DNA of 15,234 nt from Cyanothece sp. UBA12306 (lineage in GTDB: Bacteria; Cyanobacteriota; Cyanobacteriia; Cyanobacteriales; Microcystaceae), in assembly GCA_003448685.1 (NCBI GenBank), contig DLXW01000188.1:2483-17716 (forward strand). Reading direction: 5' to 3'. This document shows, piece by piece, positions 7,369-15,150 of this stretch (position 1 is its first letter; each line of letters begins with the position of its first letter). The position numbers and the translations under genes are program-made. The notes under the pieces were generated by a model. The model saw only the letters and a program-made list of their open reading frames with translations. It had not been told where the DNA came from and ran no database searches.

Positions 7369-8136
7369 ATGAAAACTAAGTATAATAATGCACAAGGGAT
7401 GGAACTCTTAATCACTTATTCTCGTAAGCCTTCCCTATCATTGCGGAATCAACTGGTTGAGCTTCATGCGGGGTTGGTTCGCCAAGTTGCTCACCGCATC
7501 AGCCACCAATGTACAGAACCCTATGAAGATTTAGAACAAATTGGTTATCTAGGACTGATTAATGCTATTGAACGTTTTAATCCTCATCAAGGTTGTGCTT
7601 TCAGTTCTTTTGCCATTCCCTATATTCGCGGCGAAATGCTGCACTATCTCCGTGATAAAGGTAGTACAATGCGTATCCCTCGTCGTTGGCAAGAACTCCA
7701 TAATAAGGGGAAGAAAGTTCGCAAAGAATTAACTGTCAGCTTAAGAAGAACTCCTACAGGTCAAGAAATAGCTAAAGCTTTAGATGTTTCTCTACAAGAA
7801 TGGCATGAATGTGAACTAGCCTTACAAAATCGGATGTTAGTTAGTCTAGACGCAAAGATTAGTCCAACAACGGATTCTACTGTTAGTTTTGGTGAAACTT
7901 TAGCCGATCATCGCTATCTAGCTCAGCAAAACCAAAACGAAGATAGAATTCAATTACAATCAGCGATTAGTCAACTTGAAGAAAGAACAAAAGCCGCTAT
8001 TGAATGTGTTTTTCTTAAAGATTTACCCCGTAAGGAAGCTGCTAAACAAATTGGCATGAGTCCTATGACTGTAACTCGCCATCTTAACAAAGGTATTCAA
8101 CAATTGACCGCTTTATTAGATTCTCAAGTTGCTTAA
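7369..8136 (+). CDS. sigF: group 3 RNA polymerase sigma factor, SigF type
   Basis: The protein has 255 residues; AAGGAG at 7354-7359 supports the ATG. Region 2 spans about 30-99, including the core-binding DLEQIGYLGLINAIERF (54-70) and the -10-recognition segment FSSFAIPYIRGEMLHYLRD (78-96). Region 3 starts at MRIPRR (101) and includes the helix-turn-helix-like TPTGQEIAKALDVSLQEW (128-145). Region 4 spans about 194-250, with LEERTKAAIECVFLKDLPRK (203-222) and the recognition helix in MSPMTVTRHL (230-239). There is no region 1, as expected for group 3 factors. In Synechocystis, SigF controls type IV pili and motility and its own expression; the same role here is inference. The anti-sigma regulator is not in the window. 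It converges with purQ across 16 bp. Confidence 0.88.
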   Translation: MKTKYNNAQGMELLITYSRKPSLSLRNQLVELHAGLVRQVAHRISHQCTEPYEDLEQIGYLGLINAIERFNPHQGCAFSSFAIPYIRGEMLHYLRDKGSTMRIPRRWQELHNKGKKVRKELTVSLRRTPTGQEIAKALDVSLQEWHECELALQNRMLVSLDAKISPTTDSTVSFGETLADHRYLAQQNQNEDRIQLQSAISQLEERTKAAIECVFLKDLPRKEAAKQIGMSPMTVTRHLNKGIQQLTALLDSQVA

Positions 8137-8152
8137 TGTATTGATCTATCCT

Positions 8153-8854
8153 TCAATCTAGAATGGGAATTTTTGTCTCGATTAACCCTTCAAACAATCC
8201 TCGACCGTCTCTGGCTCCAATAAGTGGGTCTGAAGCTCTTTCAGGATGGGGCATCATCCCCAAAACATTGCCTTTTTCATTACTAATTCCTGCAATATTA
8301 TTGAGGGAACCATTGGGGTTAGCCATCTCATTAATATCCCCATTTGGGCTACAATATCGCCAGACAACTTGTTGGTTATCTTCTAATTGTTTTAGTGTAT
8401 CTTGATCAGCATAATAACGTCCTTCCCCATGGGCAATGGGTAAAGTAATAACTTGTTTTGAACTATAACCAGCAGTCCAAGGTAAATTATTATTTTCGAC
8501 CTTTACAGTAACGCGATCGCAAATAAAATGTAAGTCTCGGTTACGAATTAAAGCTCCAGGTAATAAGCCAATTTCTGTTAAGATTTGGAAGCCATTACAG
8601 ATACCTAGGACTAATTTACCTTGGTTGGCGTGTTCGAGCACTTGGGGAATAATCGGGGAAAATTGAGCGATCGCCCCACATCGCAAATAATCTCCGTAAC
8701 TAAATCCTCCTGGAATAAGAATGACATCTAGATCTTGGATATCTGTTTCTTGATGCCATACCATGCGGGTAGTTTGGTTGAGTAAACCTTGGGTAATGGT
8801 TTGGAGATCGCGATCGCAATTAGAGCCAGGAAAAACGATAATACCGAATTTCAT
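8153..8854 (-). CDS. purQ: phosphoribosylformylglycinamidine synthase subunit PurQ (glutaminase)
   Basis: This class I glutamine amidotransferase subunit releases ammonia from glutamine for PurL, in the fourth step of de novo purine synthesis (FGAR to FGAM). The protein has 233 residues from MKFGIIVFPGSNCDRD. The triad is complete: C86 in GICNGFQ, H203 and E205 in MPHPERA. The oxyanion region GGFSYGDYLRCG (49-60) is also present. The frame stays open 20 codons upstream, but that extension overlaps purS and is not part of the family, so the ATG at 8854 is chosen. The gene starts one base after the purS stop (8856), with a G-run followed by TAAG just before the ATG, so the two are translationally coupled. 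It contains three HIP1 sites (8513, 8667, 8810). purL is not in this window. Confidence 0.97.
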   Translation of the reverse strand: MKFGIIVFPGSNCDRDLQTITQGLLNQTTRMVWHQETDIQDLDVILIPGGFSYGDYLRCGAIAQFSPIIPQVLEHANQGKLVLGICNGFQILTEIGLLPGALIRNRDLHFICDRVTVKVENNNLPWTAGYSSKQVITLPIAHGEGRYYADQDTLKQLEDNQQVVWRYCSPNGDINEMANPNGSLNNIAGISNEKGNVLGMMPHPERASDPLIGARDGRGLFEGLIETKIPILD

Positions 8855-8855
8855 C

Positions 8856-9137
8856 TTACCCCCCATGGACTTGAGCAGCATCAACAGTTGTGATCTCAAA
8901 GCAATAATTTTCAATCACGGGATTAGCTAACAGGCGATCGCACATTTCATGGAGTTGTTGTTCAGCCTGGTTTTTATCGGTTGCGGTGAGACTAAGTTCA
9001 ATATACTTGCCGATTCTAACTTGTTGAACTCCTTCGTATCCTAGTTGTTTGAGTCCAGACTCCACGGCTGTTCCTGCGGGATCTAAAACCGATGGTCTGA
9101 GGGTAACATAAATGCGACAGTGGTATGGTTGAGACAT
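8856..9137 (-). CDS. purS: phosphoribosylformylglycinamidine synthase subunit PurS
   Basis: PurS is the small structural subunit that bridges PurQ and small-type PurL so that ammonia can pass between active sites. The 93-residue protein shows the family pattern: CRIYVTLRPSVLDPAGTAVE (about 7-26), the LGYEGVQQVRIGKYIEL strand (32-48) and a closing MCDRLLANPVIENYCFEI stretch (65-82). The ATG at 9137 is the only sensible start and no Shine-Dalgarno sequence is evident. It is the first gene of a purS-purQ pair. A HIP1 site lies at 8934-8941. Confidence 0.95.
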   Translation of the reverse strand: MSQPYHCRIYVTLRPSVLDPAGTAVESGLKQLGYEGVQQVRIGKYIELSLTATDKNQAEQQLHEMCDRLLANPVIENYCFEITTVDAAQVHGG

Positions 9138-9223
9138 AGTTTGTTCAGTTTATAAAATCCCATCGTTTTCAAGTTGATAATCACATTTTAGAAGTTTCTG
9201 TTGACGTTCGCCCCTGCCTAAAA

Positions 9224-9231
9224 GCGATCGC
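9224..9231. repeat. HIP1 palindrome in the purS upstream region (one of six copies)
   Basis: GCGATCGC is the highly iterated palindrome of cyanobacterial genomes. Copies seen in the window start at 5292, 8513, 8667, 8810, 8934 and 9224. None is seen in 1-5291 or in 9232-15234. This copy is in the 111-bp gap between the NRPS gene and purS, which otherwise holds only an AT-rich leader. Confidence 0.85.
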
Positions 9232-9248
9232 TATCATATAATATCAAA

Positions 9249-12200
9249 TTATTTCCTCAAGTCACTAAAATTTGCTGGAGTTTTGTGGCGAGAGCTTGAA
9301 CATAAGGTTCTTCCAATAACTCGATGTGTCCTCCAGGAAGCTCGTAAAATATCTAATCCCTTTTTGGCAATATTTCCCCAACCGAGTTTTTCGTCAAAAT
9401 ATCTCGGATGTCGATCAATAAGTTCTTTAGTTTGTTGTGCTTTAAAAAGTGTTATTTTACCCCAATAAGGACGAGCAACATAATTAGTCATTAATTCCTT
9501 ATTAATGAAATTAAAAACATCAGCTTGAGCAGAGGGAGCAAGTTCATTTATTTTTTCTTTATTTTGGTCTATTTTAGTTGCTAGTTTCTGTCTATTTACA
9601 AATTTATTTAGTTTATTTGATTGGGAGTTAATTCGATTGTTTATGTAAGTAAATATTCCTTTTTCTACTAATTCTTGCCAATGTATTTGAAACTTTTGTC
9701 GTAGGGATAGAGATTTACAAAAGTTAGGTGCTGAACTATCTAATAACCCTAAAAAAGCTACTTTTTCGCCTTTAGTTAATAAATGTTGAGCAATCTCAAA
9801 AGCAACTATTCCTCCAAAAGAAATGCCAATTAAATAGTAAGGACCACAAGGTTGAAGATGCTGAATTTCTTCAAGATAATTGGTTGCTAGAGTATCTATT
9901 GAACTTTCAGATAAAACAACTTCCTGAACAAATCGAGGGTCAGAAAGTCCATAAATGGGTTGTTCTTCTCCTAAATAGCACGCTAAATTGTGATAGGCTT
10001 GAATTTCATTATGAATGGCAAACAGAGGAGGTTTATCTCCTTTAGGTTGGATAGAAATCAGAAAATTCCAAGGAAAAAAATCTGGATTATTACGAAGATT
10101 TTGGGCGATTTTTTCAATCGTTGGATTTTCAAATAAAAGTCCTAAAGATAACTTATAATTAATTTTTTTCTCAATGAGATGTATCAACTTCACTGCTAAG
10201 AGTGAATGTCCCCCTAGCTCGAAAAAATTGTCTGTAATTCTAATAGGTTTAATCCCTAATACTTCTTCCCAAATCACCATTAAATCTTGTTCTAATTGAT
10301 CTTGAGGAGTCAGTAAAATATCTGAAGTATCTTGCTTAATTTGTGAGGCAAGGGGAATATTTTGAAGATCAATTTTACCGTTAATAGTAAGAGGAAATTG
10401 TTCTAAAGGAATAAAAACATTAGGTATCATATAATGAGGTAACTTGCGACTTAAAAACTCTCGTAATTCTATGGAACTTGGAATATATTCTGATGTGGGG
10501 ATAAAATAAGCAACCAAGACTTGATTTTCACGAGCATTTTCTCTCACAATCACCACTGTTTCCCTAATTTTAGGATGTTGAGTTAATAAAGTTTCAATTT
10601 CTCCTAATTCAATCCTAAACCCTCTGATTTTAACTTGATGATCTATTCTACCTAAAAATTCAATAGTTCCATCAGGTAAATATCGAGCTAAATCCCCTGT
10701 TTTATATAATCTACCATCAGCTTTAAAAGGGTTTTTAATAAATCTTTCTGCTGTTAACTTAGAACGATTCAAGTATCCTCTTGCTAATCCTACCCCACCA
10801 ATATAAATTTCCCCTGGAACACCAATAGGAACAGGTTGAAGTTGAGAATCAAGAATATAAATTTTAGTATTATCAATAGGACGGCCAATAGGAGCAATAT
10901 TTGATCGAATTTCGAGATTAGTCTCCCATTGGGTAACACTTAAACAAGTCTCTGTTGGTCCATAAACATTAAATAATTTAGCTGGGAGTTTACTCTTAAA
11001 ATCTTTTACTAATTCCATGGTGAGAGCTTCTGCACCACAAGAAACACGCTTTAAACTTTGACATTTTGTAACTTTTTCTTCATCTAAGATTGCTCTTAAT
11101 AAAGAAGGAGGGAGTGACATTATCGTGATTTTTTGACTAATAATTAAGTCTATTAAATAACGACTATCTCCAATGCTTTTGCCAAGGGGAATAACTAACT
11201 GAGCACCTGAAATTAAAGCAGAAAATACTTCATTTATTGAGGGATCAAAACTGAAGGGCGCTCTTTGAAGAACTTTATCTTTTGTAGTCAGTTTAGCCTC
11301 ACTTTGCCCCCACAGAATACGATTAGTAAGAGCATAATGGGGCATCATTACGCCTTTTGGTTGGCCCGTAGAACCTGAAGTATAAATTATATAGGCAAGA
11401 TTATGACTGGTTAAATTGAGATTATTGCTCAATATTTCTTTACTTTGTTGATTAATAATATTCCAATTATGATCAATATTAATGAATTTTATTGAAGGAC
11501 TAAAAAATTTTGATAACAAATGATTTTGAATTAATATAATAGAAACTTGAGTATCTTCTAACATAAAATCAAGACGTTCTTGCGGATAATTTGGGTCTAA
11601 AGGAACATAGGCTCCTCCCGCTTTAAGAACTCCCAATAATCCTATAATCATTTCTAAGGAACGTTCCACACATATTCCTATTAAAGTTTCTGGTTTTACT
11701 CCTAATTGATGTAAGTAATTAGCTAATTGATTAGCTTGGTTATTCAACTCTCGATAGGTAAGTTGTTGTTTTTCAAAGACTACTGCTATGGCATCGGGAG
11801 TTCGTTCTACTTGTTCCTCAAATAACTGATGAACACATTTATCTTTTGGGTAATTTTTGGCTGTATTGTTCCAGTCAACTAATATCTGATGACTCTCTAC
11901 TTCAGTTAAAAGAGGTAATTGAGAAATTGGTGTTTCTAGATTATTAATAATATCTTTGAGTAACATTAAATAATGTGTTGCCATACGAGAGATTGTATCA
12001 GGATTAAATAAATTTGTTTTATACTCCCAACTCAATTGTAAATCATCACCAGCTTCCACAATTCTTAAATTAAGGTCAGAAAATGTTCCACGTTGTTCCC
12101 CCAGAAAATAAGGTTCTATCTGAAGGGTTCTAGACTGTTCTTGTTGTTTCAAATTATACCAGCGATGACGATGCCAGGTTAAAGCAACAGAGAAAAGAGG

Positions 12201-13337
12201 AAACTGACTTAAATCTCTTTGAGGAAGCAAATTTTCGATTAGTAAAGAAAAGGGATAATTTTGATGTTTTTGAGCTTGGGAAACTTTATGCGATACCTGA
12301 GCAAGAAATTCTTGAAAAGTAAAAGTTCCTTTAATACTAGCTCGTAAGACCACTACATTAGTACAATAACCCCCAATTGTTTTAAACTCTTTTTGACCCC
12401 ATCTGTTCGCCATAGGAGTCCCGACTAAGATATCTTCTTGACCTGTGTAACGATACAAAAACACATAAAAAACGGCTAGCATAATCCGATAAATACTAGA
12501 ACCAGAGCTTGTTTCTAACTGTCTTAACTTTGCAACCAAGTCTTTATTGAGCTTAATGCGATGACTATCTCCGGGATAATTTTGTAAGGATAAACGGGGT
12601 TTATCCGTGAGTAAATTTAAAATAGGTAATTCTCCCGATAACTCTTGTTTCCAATACTGTAAATTGCTTTCTCCTTCAGAAGAATTAATGGTCTGTGATT
12701 GCCAACTAACAAAATCTTGGTAGGGTAAAGCTGGTTTAAGGAGAGCATACAAAGATTCAAACTCTTTGAGAAATAGATCAAGAGACCACATATCTCCCGC
12801 TATATGATGCATTGTTATCAATTGAAAAAACTCAGTTTCTGAATTTTTAAATAGCGAGACTCGTATTCCTGCTTCATGTTCTAAATCAAAGGGAATATCT
12901 GCATGAGCCAAAATTTTATTGTTTAACTTTTCTTGACTCCAATTAGACCCATCAATGACTTGAGTGATAACCCCTATATTAGAATGAACAATTTGCACAA
13001 GCTCATCATTTTTAACCCCATAAGTAGTTCTTAAAATATCATGACGTTGTCCAATTTTTTGCCAAGTTTCCTCCCAAATTTTCAAATCTAAAGCCGAAGA
13101 AATTTTAACTGTCGTGTAAAGATTTTGAGCTAGATTTTTAGGATTCATTTGGTAAATAAACCATAACCCTTTTTGCCCATCTGACATAGGTACAATTACA
13201 GGTCTTTCTATTTCTTTTTCACCCAGCAAATTATCTAAATAAGTTTTTATTTTAGCTTCTGTGTTATGGTCTAAATTAATTTGCTTTCCATCTAGTGAAA
13301 TAATTAATTTTTGATTTTTATCCTTTTTGATGTTCAT
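9249..13337 (-). CDS. single-module non-ribosomal peptide synthetase (C-A-PCP-TE), thioesterase end frameshifted
   Basis: As printed the frame gives 1362 residues. A leader of about 46 residues precedes a condensation domain (about 47-470) with the active-site motif HHIAGDM (H178, D182; usual HHxxxDG). The adenylation domain (about 500-995) has all core motifs: YTSGSTGQPKG (652-662), NVYGPTE (790-796), YKTGDLAR (878-885), GRIDHQVKIRGFR (896-908) and K988 in NGKID. The carrier domain has its phosphopantetheine serine, S1045, in LGGHSLL. The thioesterase begins near 1095, with nucleophile S1173 in GISFGG and D1200. After I1330 the frame is wrong: the last 32 residues do not resemble a thioesterase, whereas the frame entered by skipping one T encodes the expected end with the catalytic His. 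The start lacks a Shine-Dalgarno sequence. It lies 64 bp after the monooxygenase gene, probably in one operon. The substrate is not predicted. Confidence 0.92.
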   Translation of the reverse strand: MNIKKDKNQKLIISLDGKQINLDHNTEAKIKTYLDNLLGEKEIERPVIVPMSDGQKGLWFIYQMNPKNLAQNLYTTVKISSALDLKIWEETWQKIGQRHDILRTTYGVKNDELVQIVHSNIGVITQVIDGSNWSQEKLNNKILAHADIPFDLEHEAGIRVSLFKNSETEFFQLITMHHIAGDMWSLDLFLKEFESLYALLKPALPYQDFVSWQSQTINSSEGESNLQYWKQELSGELPILNLLTDKPRLSLQNYPGDSHRIKLNKDLVAKLRQLETSSGSSIYRIMLAVFYVFLYRYTGQEDILVGTPMANRWGQKEFKTIGGYCTNVVVLRASIKGTFTFQEFLAQVSHKVSQAQKHQNYPFSLLIENLLPQRDLSQFPLFSVALTWHRHRWYNLKQQEQSRTLQIEPYFLGEQRGTFSDLNLRIVEAGDDLQLSWEYKTNLFNPDTISRMATHYLMLLKDIINNLETPISQLPLLTEVESHQILVDWNNTAKNYPKDKCVHQLFEEQVERTPDAIAVVFEKQQLTYRELNNQANQLANYLHQLGVKPETLIGICVERSLEMIIGLLGVLKAGGAYVPLDPNYPQERLDFMLEDTQVSIILIQNHLLSKFFSPSIKFINIDHNWNIINQQSKEILSNNLNLTSHNLAYIIYTSGSTGQPKGVMMPHYALTNRILWGQSEAKLTTKDKVLQRAPFSFDPSINEVFSALISGAQLVIPLGKSIGDSRYLIDLIISQKITIMSLPPSLLRAILDEEKVTKCQSLKRVSCGAEALTMELVKDFKSKLPAKLFNVYGPTETCLSVTQWETNLEIRSNIAPIGRPIDNTKIYILDSQLQPVPIGVPGEIYIGGVGLARGYLNRSKLTAERFIKNPFKADGRLYKTGDLARYLPDGTIEFLGRIDHQVKIRGFRIELGEIETLLTQHPKIRETVVIVRENARENQVLVAYFIPTSEYIPSSIELREFLSRKLPHYMIPNVFIPLEQFPLTINGKIDLQNIPLASQIKQDTSDILLTPQDQLEQDLMVIWEEVLGIKPIRITDNFFELGGHSLLAVKLIHLIEKKINYKLSLGLLFENPTIEKIAQNLRNNPDFFPWNFLISIQPKGDKPPLFAIHNEIQAYHNLACYLGEEQPIYGLSDPRFVQEVVLSESSIDTLATNYLEEIQHLQPCGPYYLIGISFGGIVAFEIAQHLLTKGEKVAFLGLLDSSAPNFCKSLSLRQKFQIHWQELVEKGIFTYINNRINSQSNKLNKFVNRQKLATKIDQNKEKINELAPSAQADVFNFINKELMTNYVARPYWGKITLFKAQQTKELIDRHPRYFDEKLGWGNIAKKGLDILRASWRTHRVIGRTLCSSSRHKTPANFSDLRK
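9257..9346 (-). pseudogene. displaced C-terminus of the NRPS thioesterase (different frame)
   Basis: Read from 9346 down to the TGA at 9257-9259, the minus strand encodes 29 residues beginning YELPGGHIELLEEPYVQALA, then TKLQQILVT. This is the standard end of a type I NRPS thioesterase: the catalytic histidine in GGH followed by the last helix. It joins exactly after GLDI (residues 1327-1330) if one T is removed from the four-T run (A-run 9346-9349 on the plus strand), giving a repaired protein of 1359 residues. Confidence 0.9.
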
Positions 13338-13401
13338 GTCTAGAAAATGTCAGTCTGTTTTTTTCCAAAAGATAAATCCAGGAATTGTATCAATCAGAAT
13401 T

Positions 13402-15000
13402 CTAAGTCTGATTTTGTCTTGAACTCTTTCGTCTGATATTAGGTTGATGTTTCACTAATTTTTTCCAGTATTTGGTTAACCCTTGTAAAACAGTCTTAAA
13501 TCCATAAATAATGCGACCTTTGAGACCTGCTCTGAAAAAATAATTAAAAAATGGAGCGACGGGTAACTTTCCAATAATTTCTTGAGCTAAAACCTCTTTT
13601 TGCCCCGGACCTTGTAAACGAAACTGAGTACCTTGGGTAGCACCATAGACCATAATTAGCCAGAGGTGGGGGTGCAAGAAAAAGTATTTCCACAATGGAG
13701 GTTTGCAGCCAATAATATCAGCTAAGTCGTCCATGTAAATATGGTAATCAACCAAACTTCCCTTCCGAAAAGAATGATTTTCAAACTGTTTTATATATTT
13801 CTTTTCATCGAGAAAAGCTACTTGTTCCATTTTTTGAGACTTTGGAAGAGTTCGTTCTCCAGTACAAATCAAAGCAAAAAATCGGGCTTGCATTTCCATA
13901 ATGGGAAACTGACTCCCAAAACCTGGGCGCGCCCAACCAATCCAAACAATTGTATCTCTATACTTGCTATGAAACATATGTTTGTAAAGACTTCGGGGAT
14001 TGGTTTTTTTGAGTTCGTCATTCAAAAAAGATATTCGATTTTTGTAGCCGGTACAAAATACCACTACATCCACATTTTGTAAGGTTTCTCCATCAGTGGT
14101 AAGCAATGTTTTGCCACCTTCTTTGATGTCTAAGATTTCACCAACAACTTTACAGCCATGATGCACAATTGCCCGAGGCAAGTTAAAAGTTTTAGTTCCG
14201 TATGTCCCCCAAACTCCATTTTTAGCTTGAATCTTTTGATTAAGTTGGACTGCCGCTTTATCTACTGAATTGTTGTAACTTAACCACTGGCGAGAGATAA
14301 TGTTAAGCAAATCATAACCGAAGTTTCTCGGTAATCCATAGATTCCTCTATTCGTACCAATATCATTAGCGCGGTTATCTCGTTTGCGAGGAACAACAAA
14401 ACCAGTTGAATGACGAAGACTCACCCAACAATTTTTAGCAACCTGAGATATTTCTAAAGCTACGTCCGAAGCAGACTCACCTCCACCAACCACTAAGACA
14501 TTTTTGCCCACAAAAGGATCAGCATTACGATAGTCTTGGGAATGGGAAAAGTCTATGTCAGTTAATAAGTTTTTCCATTCTGGATAATTGGGGATACTGT
14601 TATTTCCGATCGCTAAGGCAATTCGTTTTGAGAACAAATTCTCTCCAGATGAAAGTTGAACTTGCCACCCCCCATCGTCTTGAGATCTGACAGCGATCAC
14701 CTGGGAATTAAAGCGAATTTTATTCACTAACCCAAAATGTTGGGCATAGCTTTTCCAATAGTTAACTGCTTCGTGTTTAGTCCAGAATTCATGCTGTTTT
14801 CCATCACCCATCCAGAAGTCTGAAAACATACTATAGGTACAAGAGCTAGTTAGAACTAAATTATCGTAAGTATTCGCAAAAACACCTCCTAGATCTTTTG
14901 TTTGTTCCAAACAGACTACTTGGCCTACTTTTCGTTCTAGTAATTCTTTAATTGTTACCAGACCTCCTGGTCCTGCTCCGATCACAATGCAATCTAACAT
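13402..15000 (-). CDS. flavin-containing monooxygenase-like protein
   Basis: This 532-residue protein has the two dinucleotide-binding folds of class B flavin monooxygenases: GAGPGG (8-13) for FAD, with an acidic residue ending strand two (E32), and GGGESA (172-177) for NADPH. FCTGY (315-319) matches the family's FATGY motif. The fingerprint FxGxxxHxxx(Y/F) is degenerate: only the histidine and final tyrosine are recognisable in FSHSQDY (151-157). The first 380 residues align with the family pattern. The remaining part, ending in a basic tail (about 504-528), is longer than usual, with hydrophobic patches near 438-452 and 482-500 that might associate with membrane. The family oxygenates N, S or carbonyl carbon using NADPH and oxygen. 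Next to an NRPS, modification of its amino-acid substrate or product is the natural inference. No Shine-Dalgarno sequence precedes the ATG. Confidence 0.88.
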   Translation of the reverse strand: MLDCIVIGAGPGGLVTIKELLERKVGQVVCLEQTKDLGGVFANTYDNLVLTSSCTYSMFSDFWMGDGKQHEFWTKHEAVNYWKSYAQHFGLVNKIRFNSQVIAVRSQDDGGWQVQLSSGENLFSKRIALAIGNNSIPNYPEWKNLLTDIDFSHSQDYRNADPFVGKNVLVVGGGESASDVALEISQVAKNCWVSLRHSTGFVVPRKRDNRANDIGTNRGIYGLPRNFGYDLLNIISRQWLSYNNSVDKAAVQLNQKIQAKNGVWGTYGTKTFNLPRAIVHHGCKVVGEILDIKEGGKTLLTTDGETLQNVDVVVFCTGYKNRISFLNDELKKTNPRSLYKHMFHSKYRDTIVWIGWARPGFGSQFPIMEMQARFFALICTGERTLPKSQKMEQVAFLDEKKYIKQFENHSFRKGSLVDYHIYMDDLADIIGCKPPLWKYFFLHPHLWLIMVYGATQGTQFRLQGPGQKEVLAQEIIGKLPVAPFFNYFFRAGLKGRIIYGFKTVLQGLTKYWKKLVKHQPNIRRKSSRQNQT

Positions 15001-15025
15001 ATAATTTTAAATTTCAATGATAATT

Positions 15026-15054
15026 TTTATATACCATAACCGTAATTCTCACAA
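15026..15054 (-). promoter_or_regulatory. candidate promoter of the monooxygenase-NRPS operon
   Basis: On the minus strand, TTGTGA (15054-15049) and TATAAA (15031-15026) are separated by exactly 17 bases. They match sigma-70-type boxes at four and five of six positions. Transcription would start near 15019, about 18 bases before the ATG. Confidence 0.42.
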
Positions 15055-15064
15055 TAAAGTGTGA
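15049..15064. promoter_or_regulatory. inverted repeat overlapping the -35 box, possible operator
   Basis: TCACA (15049-15053), six bases, then TGTGA (15060-15064) form a perfect five-base inverted repeat covering the -35 element of the candidate promoter. Dimeric regulators often bind such symmetry. It is not a CRP site, because the half-sites face the opposite way. With only five-base arms, chance is possible. Confidence 0.28.
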
Positions 15065-15110
15065 TCGGTCTCCTTGCATAATGTTTAGAAAAGCGTAAGC
15101 AGATTAAGTA

Positions 15111-15150
15111 TGTAGGGACAATTAATTGTAGGGTGAGCAAGCCCACCCTA
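15111..15150. repeat. two adjoining palindromic repeat elements
   Basis: ACAATTAATTGT (15118-15129) is a perfect 12-base palindrome preceded by TGTAGGG. It runs into a second hairpin: TAGGGTG (15129-15135) pairs with CACCCTA (15144-15150), with GC/GC pairing inside around an AA loop. TGTAGGG thus occurs twice (15111-15117 and 15127-15133). Such GTAGGG...CCCTA hairpins are recurrent intergenic repeats in cyanobacteria (from memory). On the plus strand the second hairpin is followed by AAGATTTTTAT, so it could act as a terminator. Confidence 0.5.

Noticed and set aside
8855..8914. Longer PurQ starting at 8914
   Set aside because: The 20 extra residues overlap purS and precede MKFGIIVFPGSNCDRD, the normal PurQ N-terminus.
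9344..9352. Programmed frameshifting or transcript slippage as the way to make the full thioesterase
   Set aside because: The run is only four T, too short for usual slippage, and there is no recognisable slippery heptamer or stimulatory structure. A lesion or sequencing error is simpler.
13741..14082. 113-codon open frame on the plus strand inside the monooxygenase gene
   Set aside because: It is antisense to a clear family member, with a composition (Phe/Ser/Lys-rich) typical of a shadow frame and no recognisable motif.
15049..15064. CRP-type binding site
   Set aside because: CRP sites are TGTGA-N6-TCACA; here the half-sites are in the reverse order.
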